This document shows positions 1-7,298 of a stretch of DNA of 7,987 bases, in pieces; the stretch's first letter is position 1; each line of letters starts with the position of its first letter. The notes beneath the pieces are model-generated. The model was given only the letters and a program-made list of their open reading frames with translations. It was not told the origin of the DNA and did not search any database. Made by a program: the position numbers and the translations under genes. This DNA comes from Clostridiales bacterium UBA929 (GTDB taxonomy: Bacteria; Bacillota; Clostridia; Oscillospirales; UBA929). The stretch covers positions 1 through 7,987 of the forward strand of contig DBDP01000068.1 in the NCBI GenBank assembly GCA_002293625.1, read 5' to 3'.

Positions 1-1
1 C

Positions 2-481
2 GGGAAGGTCGGGCTGATCGCCACCCCGTCGTCGGTACGCACCCACGCATACGCGGCGTGCGCAAAGCGCGAAGCGCCGCACATCATCCTGACCGAGCGG
101 GACGGCAGACTGCTCGTGCCGTTGGTGGAAGCGGGACGGGTGCTGCCGGGTGACCCTGTTACATCGATGCTGACGGAGGAATACGCCGCGCCGTTCCGAG
201 ACGCCGGTATCGACACGCTGATATTGGGCTGTACACATTATCCGCTGCTTACGGCGTTTTTCGAGGCGGCGCTGCCCGGCGTAAATCTGGTTAACGCGGG
301 AAGAGAAGCCGCCGCCGCTCTTTGCGAGTTGCTCTCGCAGGAGGCGGAAGCGGAACGAAAACCGGCGCGCTTTTTTGTGAGCGACGACGCCGAAGGATTT
401 TCCGAGCAAGCCGGTTTGTTTTTACGGCAAGAAACCCCCGTATCCGCGGAACTTATTGACTTAGACACAAATTTGTGGTAA
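2..481 (+). CDS. murI: Glutamate racemase, C-terminal part (start lies outside the window)
   Basis: The visible 159 residues are the C-terminal part of glutamate racemase, a cytoplasmic enzyme that interconverts L- and D-glutamate and supplies D-Glu for peptidoglycan stem peptides. The frame is open from base 2 with no start codon, so about the first 100 residues, including the first catalytic Cys, are off the left edge. Seen directly: the GLIATPSSVRTHAY block (bases 11-52), matching the family's G.I.T..TV.S.AY segment; a PLVEAG block (119-136); and the hallmark LILGCTHYPLL, whose second catalytic Cys is the codon at 230-232, with the family's His two residues on. The stop is TAA at 479-481. 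A GTG at 116 is only an internal valine. The DUF1934 gene follows after 44 bases, so the two are probably co-transcribed. The identification is firm; only the missing N-terminus is unknown. Confidence 0.95.
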   Translation, partial: GKVGLIATPSSVRTHAYAACAKREAPHIILTERDGRLLVPLVEAGRVLPGDPVTSMLTEEYAAPFRDAGIDTLILGCTHYPLLTAFFEAALPGVNLVNAGREAAAALCELLSQEAEAERKPARFFVSDDAEGFSEQAGLFLRQETPVSAELIDLDTNLW

Positions 482-510
482 TATTATCGAAATGTGACAG
501 CGCAACGTCA

Positions 511-520
511 AGGAGGAGGG
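511..520 (+). promoter_or_regulatory. Ribosome binding site of the DUF1934 gene
   Basis: AGGAGGAGGG lies 5 bases before the ATG at 526. It decides the start: the frame opens further upstream, with a possible start at 475 that would overlap murI, but that one has no ribosome site and adds residues unlike the family. Confidence 0.85.
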
Positions 521-525
521 AAGCC

Positions 526-1014
526 ATGCAGGCGCGTCTCAAAAAAGATGTCATTGTTTCGATTCGGGGATACTCTTTTTCCGCGAACCCGCAAGACAGC
601 CATTTAATCGACGTCATGACCGACGGGTCAATGTCGTTTCATCGCCATGGCTGTACGCTCTCCTACCGCGAACCCTACGAGGAGGGTGGAAACACCACCC
701 TGCTGATCGAGGACGATCGCGTGACAATGCTGCGAAGCGGAGAATGGGTTTCCCAAATGGTATTTGAGGAAGGACGCCGCCACGTATCGTATTACGACAC
801 GTCTCAAGGCTCTTGGGCAGTTGGCGTTACCGCGAGCCGCGTCGCGACCGACCTCGGCGACGACGGAGGTCACATCGAGGTGGCCTACGGCGTTGAAATC
901 GCGGGTGACATCGCAGAGGAGAGCCACTTATCGATCGATATACATACCGCAAGCGGCGCGTGGAACTCCGTCCCCGACGGACTCAGCGTCTACCGGGATT
1001 ATTTTATAAACTAA
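526..1014 (+). CDS. DUF1934 (YwiB-like) calycin-fold protein
   Basis: A 162-residue protein of the DUF1934 family (Bacillus YwiB is a member), small cytoplasmic proteins with a predicted calycin-type beta-barrel and no established function. Family features seen: an N-terminal strand followed by charged loops (KKDVIVSIRG); the central stretch with YREP near residues 46-49 leading to NTTLLIEDDRVTMLRSG; the conserved SQMVFEEGRRHVSYYDT block around residues 77-93; and DLGDDGGHIEVAYGVEI around residues 108-124. There is no signal peptide or membrane segment. The start at 526 is set by a strong ribosome site. The gene sits 44 bases after murI and 60 before the first protease. In other Firmicutes this family is often next to argS or wall genes, so its place here is probably operonic rather than functionally telling. 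The family call is confident; the role is unknown. Confidence 0.9.
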   Translation: MQARLKKDVIVSIRGYSFSANPQDSHLIDVMTDGSMSFHRHGCTLSYREPYEEGGNTTLLIEDDRVTMLRSGEWVSQMVFEEGRRHVSYYDTSQGSWAVGVTASRVATDLGDDGGHIEVAYGVEIAGDIAEESHLSIDIHTASGAWNSVPDGLSVYRDYFIN

Positions 1015-1063
1015 ATATTCATACGCTTTCGGCGAGTATGGCGGTAATTTATAACCTATCAAT

Positions 1064-1070
1064 TGGAGGT
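1064..1070 (+). promoter_or_regulatory. Ribosome binding site of the first S41 protease gene
   Basis: TGGAGGT ends 4 bases before the ATG at 1075 and fixes that start over an in-frame TTG at 1063, which overlaps the ribosome site itself. Confidence 0.8.
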
Positions 1071-1074
1071 ACAT

Positions 1075-2565
1075 ATGAAGGCAAAACAAGCTCTCACCCG
1101 CCTTTTAGCGGTGCTTTTGGTCGTCTTGCTGCTTACTGTTCCCGTTCTCGCCATCCCGCAAGGCGGGCAGGAACAGCTGGATTTGCTGAAGGAGATCGCG
1201 GAACAGCTAGACAAATACGCATTGTATCCGCCGGAAGACCTTACGCTGGAAGGGATTACTGCCCGCGCGCTGGAGGAAGATCCGGAGTTGTTTATGAAAA
1301 CCGTAAACTCTTGGCTGGAAGGTGACAAGTACGGCGTATTTCTTCCGTATGAGGAACCGAAAGCCGTTCCCGGCGAAGAATCAGAACACCCCGGCGGCGC
1401 GTCCGGCATCGGCATTGAAATCGACATTACCGTTCCGACAGGTGTCTATGTTAAAGAAATAATGCCCCACGGGTCGGCTTTTGAAAGCGGAATCGAAATC
1501 GGAGCGCAGATCGTCTCCGCTGACGGTACGGATATAACCGATATGAACTATTTAGAAGGCCGTCGATACATCGTCGGCGACCAGTGGACGAGCGTGACGG
1601 TAGGGTATGTCAATCCGGGTTCAACGGAGGTGCTGTACGAGACACTGGTGCGGCATAACATTGACATCAGCAACGTTTTGCACAAAATGATACCGGACAC
1701 CAACATCGGCTACATATCCGTCGCGGGGTTTGACACGGCTCATGATATCCTCGACTTCACCGAGGCGTACAACGAGCTTCTGCCGGAAGCTGGTGCCGAA
1801 TCCGTCATCATCGATCTGCGCAGCAATCCGGGCGGGATTGTGGACGTGGTGATGTATATGTTCGACGCAATGACCAAAGAAGAAGGGCTTCTTGTCTGTG
1901 ACTTGATCGGCAACGGCAAAGCGGAGCAAACCACCGAGTCCTACCACAGCTTAGGATGGACGGAAGAGCAATTGGCTGAAATGCAGTTAAGCGCTATATG
2001 GGAACCCGACGAAATCATTGTTTTGGTAGACAACAAGACCGCTTCGGCAGCGGAGATTATGGCGGGAGCGCTGCAAGCCCACGATTTTGCCGAAGTCGTC
2101 GGAACGGTCACCTATGGCAAAGCCCACGCGCAGTATCATCTCACGCTGACTTCAAACGATATACTCATCTTCACCATCTCGCGCGTAGAACTGCACGAAA
2201 TAGGCTCCTATGAAGGAGTGGGTATCGTCCCCGACCACACGGTGGAGATGGTCGTTAGACCCGCCACAGAACTGGGATACGAGACGCTGTATCCAAACCT
2301 CGCGATCTTTCCGGGTACCAAAATGAAGAATCGCGTTACAGCGCTGCAGCAGCGCCTGCGGCTTCTGGGCTATTATCGCGCCGAACCCACCGGTGTCTTT
2401 GACGACTACACCGTTTGGGCATTGAACCGCTTTCAGGCTTGGAAGGGACTGCGGCAGACGGGGTTCGCCTCCGTTCCCGCCCTCCGCGCACTGGACGAAT
2501 GGTACAATCTGTTGAATATCACTTACGATACACAGCTGGATTACGCGATAGAGCTGTGTTCGTAA
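1075..2565 (+). CDS. Secreted S41 C-terminal processing protease with PDZ and peptidoglycan-binding domains (copy 1)
   Basis: A 496-residue CtpA-like serine protease of family S41, predicted to work outside the membrane, clipping substrates from their C-termini. Domains in order: Sec signal peptide (residues 1-26, cationic start, leucine-rich core, likely cut after VLA); helical N-terminal region (30-95); PDZ (about 108-192); S41 core (about 205-395) with the DLRSNPGG motif (248-254); and a peptidoglycan-binding type 1 domain (about 417-474, LQQRLRLLGYY and TGVFDDYTVWALNRFQ). The catalytic triad is inferred by motif: Ser324 in TASAAE, Lys349 exactly 25 residues later in TYGKA, and Gln353 at Lys+4, the spacing known for Prc and CtpB. 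So the enzyme looks intact. The length fits wall-binding CtpA relatives. It is followed after 56 bases by a paralogue in the same direction. The final residues, ELCS, recur in that paralogue. The substrate is unknown. Confidence 0.93.
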   Translation: MKAKQALTRLLAVLLVVLLLTVPVLAIPQGGQEQLDLLKEIAEQLDKYALYPPEDLTLEGITARALEEDPELFMKTVNSWLEGDKYGVFLPYEEPKAVPGEESEHPGGASGIGIEIDITVPTGVYVKEIMPHGSAFESGIEIGAQIVSADGTDITDMNYLEGRRYIVGDQWTSVTVGYVNPGSTEVLYETLVRHNIDISNVLHKMIPDTNIGYISVAGFDTAHDILDFTEAYNELLPEAGAESVIIDLRSNPGGIVDVVMYMFDAMTKEEGLLVCDLIGNGKAEQTTESYHSLGWTEEQLAEMQLSAIWEPDEIIVLVDNKTASAAEIMAGALQAHDFAEVVGTVTYGKAHAQYHLTLTSNDILIFTISRVELHEIGSYEGVGIVPDHTVEMVVRPATELGYETLYPNLAIFPGTKMKNRVTALQQRLRLLGYYRAEPTGVFDDYTVWALNRFQAWKGLRQTGFASVPALRALDEWYNLLNITYDTQLDYAIELCS

Positions 2566-2605
2566 AATCGAAGTGCCAAAAAGCGACTGGATTCTAAAAT
2601 AATAT

Positions 2606-2613
2606 AGGGAGGA
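2606..2613 (+). promoter_or_regulatory. Ribosome binding site of the second S41 protease gene
   Basis: AGGGAGGA lies 8 bases before the ATG at 2622 and supports that start. The surrounding 56-base gap is AT-rich (2591-2605), but I could not pair a convincing -35 with any -10 in it. Confidence 0.8.
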
Positions 2614-2621
2614 TTTTTCTT

Positions 2622-4121
2622 ATGCGACTTAGAAAAATAGCGGCGTTTCTGTTGGCGGTTATACTCTGCATTGGGGTATTAGCCGTACCCGCACTGGCGG
2701 TTCCGGAAGGCGGCGAAGAGCAGCTTGCGCTGCTGAAGGAAATTGCCGGATATCTCGGCGAGTACGCGCTGTATCCGCCCGAAAACCTGTCTCTTGACGG
2801 CATAACCGCCGAGGCGCTGGAGGATAAACCGGAGCTGTTTGACGAAACCGTGCAGACATGGCTCGCGGGTGACAAGTACGGCTATTTGCTTAAAGAAGAA
2901 GAGTATGAGAATCTCGTGGGAATCGCAAACGGTCCCATGCTCGGCTTGATGATTGACTTGACCGTTCCAACCGGCATATATATTGCGGGGATATCACCGG
3001 GAAGCCCGGCTGCTGCCAGCGACATTGAAGTCGGTGCGCAGATTGTTTCGGTTGACGGTACCGATCTTACCGACGCACCCTACGCAGAGGCAGCCGAATA
3101 CCTGGCAGGGGATGAGGGCGACAGCGTTACCCTTGGATACATGAACCCCGGTTCGGTAGAGATTCATCAGGCGGACCTTGTGTTTTCTGTGTTTGAACTA
3201 CCCCCTTCCGTCACCGGTTTCGTGTTTGAAGGAACCGATATCGGTTACATAAGCATCACGCAGTTCAGCATTGCCGAAAACATAGGCGGCATCGTCGGCG
3301 GCAGTGACCTTAGCATTTTCCACGAACTGTATAACATCACCCTCCCGGAGGCAGGCGCAGAATCCGTCATCATAGACCTGCGGGGCAATCCCGGCGGAGA
3401 GCTGAATATGCTTTACGCGATGCTTTGCTTTATGATTGGCGAGGGAGACGTGCCGCTGTTCAACTTAATTGGGAAGTCCGAGGAACTCAGCGATACGCTT
3501 GTAAGCCATGATTGGGCGGCAGACGAATTGGCGGAGTTGGAGATAGACGGCATTTGGGAGCCGGAGAACATCGTTATTTTGGTCAACGGCATGTCTGCGT
3601 CCGCCTCTGAAATTTTTGCCGGGTCTCTTCAAGCTAACGGTATTGCCGAGCTGGTTGGGGAAGTTACTTACGGTAAAGCCCACGGGCAGCTCGCTTTTCC
3701 TCTCACGTCGGGGGACTATCTATTATCCAGCGTTTACCGAGTGGAACTCCCTGAAATCGGTTCCTACGAAGATAAGGGCATCACTCCCGACCATGAAGTA
3801 GCGCAGAAAACCTTCCTCGCTTCTGAAGCGGGCTTTGAAACCGTTTACCCGGATTTCGCAATCTTTCGCGGCACGAAAATGACAGACCGCGTTATCGCGC
3901 TGCAGCAGCGTCTGTCGCTGATGGGGTACTACCGCACGGAGCCGACCGGCGTGTTTGACGAGTATACCGTTTGGGCGCTGAACCGTTTTCAGGCGATGCT
4001 TGGTATGCGGCAAACAGAGTTCGCTTCCGTTCCCGCCCTCCGCGCACTGGATATGCTGCTCGGCGTAATAGAAATGTACGAAGACACGCAACTGCTAACC
4101 GCGATGGAGCTTTGCTCGTAA
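2622..4121 (+). CDS. Secreted S41 C-terminal processing protease with PDZ and peptidoglycan-binding domains (copy 2)
   Basis: A 499-residue paralogue of the preceding gene with the same plan: signal peptide (1-26, likely cut after ALA), helical N-terminal region (30-92), PDZ (about 103-187, with PGSPA and VDGTDLTD), S41 core (about 203-398, with DLRGNPGG at 252-259), and a peptidoglycan-binding domain (about 420-477). The catalytic residues by motif are Ser327 in SASASE, Lys352 in TYGKA and Gln356, with the 25-residue Ser-Lys spacing kept. The Cys at residue 16 is not in a lipobox, so this is not a lipoprotein. The two copies are close in the wall-binding domain (47 of 58 residues identical by eye) but differ strongly between PDZ and S41: here residues about 188-238 are divergent and longer, including a GGIVGG insert. 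Both keep active-site residues, which argues for two working enzymes with different substrate preference. A strong terminator follows 13 bases after the stop. Confidence 0.93.
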   Translation: MRLRKIAAFLLAVILCIGVLAVPALAVPEGGEEQLALLKEIAGYLGEYALYPPENLSLDGITAEALEDKPELFDETVQTWLAGDKYGYLLKEEEYENLVGIANGPMLGLMIDLTVPTGIYIAGISPGSPAAASDIEVGAQIVSVDGTDLTDAPYAEAAEYLAGDEGDSVTLGYMNPGSVEIHQADLVFSVFELPPSVTGFVFEGTDIGYISITQFSIAENIGGIVGGSDLSIFHELYNITLPEAGAESVIIDLRGNPGGELNMLYAMLCFMIGEGDVPLFNLIGKSEELSDTLVSHDWAADELAELEIDGIWEPENIVILVNGMSASASEIFAGSLQANGIAELVGEVTYGKAHGQLAFPLTSGDYLLSSVYRVELPEIGSYEDKGITPDHEVAQKTFLASEAGFETVYPDFAIFRGTKMTDRVIALQQRLSLMGYYRTEPTGVFDEYTVWALNRFQAMLGMRQTEFASVPALRALDMLLGVIEMYEDTQLLTAMELCS

Positions 4122-4134
4122 GAATGGGATACCG

Positions 4135-4168
4135 AACCGGCGGAGGACAAGGTCTTCCGCCGGTTTTT
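4135..4168 (+). terminator. Rho-independent terminator closing the murI-to-protease run
   Basis: A 14-base-pair stem (4135-4148 with 4152-4165, one G-U pair) has a 3-base loop and is followed by a run of T (4164-4168, the first two within the stem). On the - strand the stem is not followed by T-rich sequence, so it looks like a + strand terminator. The convergent amidase gene ends at 4223, and I see no separate terminator for it. Confidence 0.88.
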
Positions 4169-4222
4169 GTAAATGATTCGCGAATGGAGGAATATCTGTG
4201 ATCAGCGTTCAAAATTTAAGGG

Positions 4223-7156
4223 TTACCGAAAATACGCGACAATCCCTTCGGCGATGGCGGCGACCAGTTTGTTCTGTTTGCCGTCGTTTGTCAGCCATTC
4301 AAAGTCAAACGGATTGCAGATGAACCCCATTTCGATAATCGCCGACTGTGCCCAAAACCCCCGGCACACATAGAGGTTGGACTGATGGAACCCCTTGCCG
4401 TCAATGCCGAGCGACGCGCGAAGGTGGTTATACATCCCTTCGGAAAAAGCGGCCGATCCCGCTTCGCGGTAAAACACCGAAACGCCGCGGATGGTATCGC
4501 AGTTCACGTATTCGTCCATAGCGTTGCAGTGAAGTGATACAAACAGGTCGGGACGGTAGGCTCGGCTCGCGTCTAAGCGGTTTTGCAGCGCCACCGTTTC
4601 GTCGGCGGAGCGGGTGATAACCACCTTCGCGCCCATCCCCGTAAGCGTATGCTGCAGCTTCAGCGCCGCGTAGAGATTGATTTGTTTTTCGGGATACAAG
4701 CCGCCGACCGCGCCCAGAGCGCCCGGTTCGTCGCCGCCGTGTCCGGCGTCGAGTACGATGGTGAAACCATCCAGCGGCTTCGCGCCGCTTTTCGCCACCG
4801 GCTTACGCTTTAGATACAGCCGTAACCCTTCGGGCATCGGCTCGATATAGTAGCCGTCGAACTGCAAACCAGCCGCAGGCGTGAAGGTATACACCGCCTT
4901 GTTCCCGCTGTGTAAGACGTCCAGCTTACCGGCAACGCCGTCCGCCGGAAGGCTCGCCGCAGGTGCCGCGTCGGCGGAGAACACCGTGAAGGTGAGCGTC
5001 TTCCCGTTCCACACCGCCGAAGCCGCCGTGTGGATGTCGGTCTGCACGGTCAGGGTATCCCACTTCTCTCCCGTTCGGTACGTTGCGGCGTTCACACGGC
5101 TTTGCAATCTCCGTTCCCCGATGCGGAGCCGTACGTCGGAACGTTGCACCCATAAACCGCTGCCCAACTCTACCCACACAGAGTTTTGCAGCGACACAAG
5201 CGTATCCATCTGACCCGCCGAAAGCTCACCCACCGGTCCGCCGGAGGTGGTCGCGCCCGGATAAACGAAAGCCGTTCCGCTTAAAACTTCGGCGACCAGC
5301 CGCTCCGCCTTTGTGGAGAGTTTTAGGGAGCCGGTGGCGGTGCGGGAGAACGTTTCGCCGTTATACGTCATGGTATAAACCGGTGTCCCGAGCGTGATAA
5401 CGGGTACGGAGTCGGTTACAGTAATATTTGGGTACGTATATAACGCTGTGTATTGCGTTGAGTACACGCCGTCGTCTTTCGGCGGCGTTTCTCTAGCGGG
5501 CGACATGACAAGCGTTTGCCCGCCGACACGCACCGACACCTCCGCCCCGATCGGAGCCGTGCAGGTAAGCGTTATCTGCGAGCCGGGTTTATGGATCTCG
5601 TCATAGATTTCAGGAAAAACCCCCGACAAAATCGCGGGCGTATCTATCGGTTTTGGGTCGGACACGGAAGACGCGACCGTAATGACGCGGGTGACGGCGG
5701 TGTCACCCTGCTTGAAGGTGAAAGCATTCTCCCCTTTTTTCAGCTCGGCGAAATACGAAAAATACCCAAGCGGCGTTCGCCCCATAATCTCAATGCCGTT
5801 CACGGTCAGCGGCTGTGCCGGATCGGACGCGCCGACGATATAATAATGCTCGCCGTTATAGTTAACGTCCCGTGAAGGACGACCAACCGTCAGTACGCCG
5901 TGCTGCGGCGGCGGCATGACAATCCCGCCGATCGATGTAACCGGCAGCGCGTCCTCGGTATAGATGGCTTTTACGGCTTCCGCGATGGCTCTGTCCCCAG
6001 CGATCAACCCGTAACGGAAATGGATATCGCCCTTCACGGCGGGATATAGCTTATTTTCGGCAATCTGCCGGGCGATCTCTCCCGTACCCGTCCACGCGGC
6101 GCGCGACGAACCGCCGTTCATTAGGTAGGTCGCGTGTCCGATATATAAATCCACCTGGGTGTTTTTCACCAGATCGACCCACCATGCGAGTACCTTCGAG
6201 TAGTCGGAGCCCTCGCGCCCGATCTCCCAATAGATCTGCGGCGCGATATAGTCCACCCAGCCCTCCAAAACCCATTTGCGGGTATCGGCGAACTGCTCGT
6301 AATAGGTTTCGTACCCAGCGGTGTCGCTGCCGAGAGGATTGTTCTTCTTGTTCGCCCAAATGGCTTGCGGGGCTACGCCGAAACGCACCCCCGCCTCTTT
6401 CGCGACGGCATGTGTCTCACGGACGACCGTATCCACATTGCCGCGCCGCCATTCGCTTTGGTCTGTAAACCCCGCGCCGTATACGGCGAAGGTTTCGTCG
6501 TCGTTAAAATCTTTGCCGGGGTAGAAGTAGTCGTCATAATGAATACCGTCGATGTCATAATTGGTGACAAGTTCGCGGATACCGCTAAGTACCAGTTCCC
6601 GCACTTCGGGGATGCCCGGATTGTAATACAGGTGTCCGTCCGAATGCGCAACCGTCCACGATGGGTTTTGTTTTGCGGGGTTGTTTTCTGAGAGGGTATC
6701 CGTGCTTGCCGTGTTACGCGCCACGCGGAAGGGGTTAACCCATGCGTGAAGCTGCATACCGCGGCTGTGCGCTTCCGCCACGAAATACACCAGCGGGTCG
6801 AATCCGGGGTCTTTGCCCTGCTCTCCGGACAGCACCTCGCTCCACGGGAAAACAGACGAAGCGTATAGCGCGTCGCCGGAAGGGCGAACCTGCAAGATTA
6901 CGGCGTTGAAGCCCATATCCTGCGCGTTGTTCAAGAGTGAATCGGCTTCCCGCTTCAGCGCCGCCACGCTCAGCCCCGGTTTGGACGGGTAATCTAAGTT
7001 TATAACGGACGCTACCCACACGGCGCGAAACTCTTCCGTTTCCGCACCAACGGTAAGCGTCGGTAAGCCCGCGCCCAGCAAGAACGCCGCGAGAGCGAGC
7101 GAAAGCAGCGCGCGTATCCACAGGCGCGTCCCGCGCGCCTTCACAGCATCACACAA
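4223..7156 (-). CDS. Secreted GHL10 (DUF187) glycoside hydrolase-like protein fused to N-acetylmuramoyl-L-alanine amidase
   Basis: A protein of 977 residues if it starts at the TTG at 7156, or 973 from the GTG at 7144. Neither start has a clear ribosome site; the GTG gives a cleaner cationic signal-peptide start. Order of parts (977 numbering): signal peptide (about 7-38); GHL10/DUF187 TIM-barrel-like domain (about 42-400: EFRAVWVAS, LQVRPSGDALY, LHAWVNPFR, DGIHYDDYFYP at 203-213, APQIYW); an Ig-like beta domain (about 408-495); a second beta-rich region (about 505-605); an SH3-like module (about 618-678); a beta-rich, possibly AMIN-like region (690-785); and Amidase_3 (797-977). The amidase motifs are intact: DAGHGG with zinc ligand His806, Glu823 in PEKQINL, His876 in SLHCNA, and catalytic Glu942 in IIEMGF. 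It is predicted to cut the MurNAc-L-Ala bond in peptidoglycan, while GHL10 proteins act on, or are predicted to act on, glycan strands. Both end domains are confident; the middle modules are tentative. Confidence 0.92.
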   Translation of the reverse strand: MCDAVKARGTRLWIRALLSLALAAFLLGAGLPTLTVGAETEEFRAVWVASVINLDYPSKPGLSVAALKREADSLLNNAQDMGFNAVILQVRPSGDALYASSVFPWSEVLSGEQGKDPGFDPLVYFVAEAHSRGMQLHAWVNPFRVARNTASTDTLSENNPAKQNPSWTVAHSDGHLYYNPGIPEVRELVLSGIRELVTNYDIDGIHYDDYFYPGKDFNDDETFAVYGAGFTDQSEWRRGNVDTVVRETHAVAKEAGVRFGVAPQAIWANKKNNPLGSDTAGYETYYEQFADTRKWVLEGWVDYIAPQIYWEIGREGSDYSKVLAWWVDLVKNTQVDLYIGHATYLMNGGSSRAAWTGTGEIARQIAENKLYPAVKGDIHFRYGLIAGDRAIAEAVKAIYTEDALPVTSIGGIVMPPPQHGVLTVGRPSRDVNYNGEHYYIVGASDPAQPLTVNGIEIMGRTPLGYFSYFAELKKGENAFTFKQGDTAVTRVITVASSVSDPKPIDTPAILSGVFPEIYDEIHKPGSQITLTCTAPIGAEVSVRVGGQTLVMSPARETPPKDDGVYSTQYTALYTYPNITVTDSVPVITLGTPVYTMTYNGETFSRTATGSLKLSTKAERLVAEVLSGTAFVYPGATTSGGPVGELSAGQMDTLVSLQNSVWVELGSGLWVQRSDVRLRIGERRLQSRVNAATYRTGEKWDTLTVQTDIHTAASAVWNGKTLTFTVFSADAAPAASLPADGVAGKLDVLHSGNKAVYTFTPAAGLQFDGYYIEPMPEGLRLYLKRKPVAKSGAKPLDGFTIVLDAGHGGDEPGALGAVGGLYPEKQINLYAALKLQHTLTGMGAKVVITRSADETVALQNRLDASRAYRPDLFVSLHCNAMDEYVNCDTIRGVSVFYREAGSAAFSEGMYNHLRASLGIDGKGFHQSNLYVCRGFWAQSAIIEMGFICNPFDFEWLTNDGKQNKLVAAIAEGIVAYFR

Positions 7157-7177
7157 TCCGGCGACCCCGCTTTCTTT

Positions 7178-7280
7178 GAAAAACGCTCAAAAAACGCATT
7201 GTTCGCCAAAGGCGAACTAGCGGAGTGCTTGCGAATAGGTGCCTATGGCGCGGCATCGCAAGCCAGAGCGGGCGTTTTTC
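7178..7280. repeat. Structured palindromic intergenic element with terminal inverted repeats
   Basis: GAAAAACGC (7178-7186) and its exact inverse GCGTTTTTC (7272-7280) bound a 103-base stretch holding two further perfect hairpins: a 7-bp stem GTTCGCC/GGCGAAC with an AAA loop (7201-7217), and an 8-bp stem GCTTGCGA/TCGCAAGC (7227-7234 with 7256-7263) enclosing a TGCC/GGCA pairing and an ATAGG/CCTAT pairing that compete. Read on the - strand, the 7-bp hairpin is followed after six bases by six T, so it could also act as a weak terminator of the P-loop gene. It could be a short dispersed repeat or MITE-like element, or a structured leader of the amidase gene. Confidence 0.55.
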
Positions 7281-7298
7281 GAGGTTCCCTATAGTTCC

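Noticed and set aside
475..525. A longer N-terminus for the DUF1934 protein starting at 475
   Set aside because: It overlaps the murI stop, lacks a ribosome site, and the strong AGGAGGAGGG sits inside it just before the ATG at 526.
1021..1062. A hairpin (ATAC/GTAT, 1021-1039) and an AT-rich TTATAA as terminator or promoter before the first protease
   Set aside because: The stem is short and bulged with no T run, and the -10-like box is too close to the ribosome site and lacks a -35.
2664..2670. A lipoprotein signal at Cys16 of the second protease
   Set aside because: The residues before the Cys (VILC) do not fit the L-[AS]-[GA]-C lipobox, and a standard ALA cleavage site follows.
4176..4185. 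Ten-base palindrome ATTCGCGAAT in the convergent gap as an operator
   Set aside because: It lies downstream of both genes, not in a promoter, and is short enough to occur by chance.
3723..4212. Open frames on the - strand opposite the second protease
   Set aside because: They lie antisense to conserved S41 and peptidoglycan-binding codons, have no ribosome site and show no recognisable domain.
4881..5875. Several open frames on the + strand opposite the amidase fusion
   Set aside because: They are antisense to a clear domain-bearing gene, lack ribosome sites and show low-complexity, basic compositions typical of shadow frames in GC-rich DNA.
7227..7260. A possible promoter for the amidase gene (TTGCGA, 18 bases, TATTCG on the - strand)
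   Set aside because: Both boxes are poor matches and they coincide with the arms of the hairpin, which explains the sequence better.
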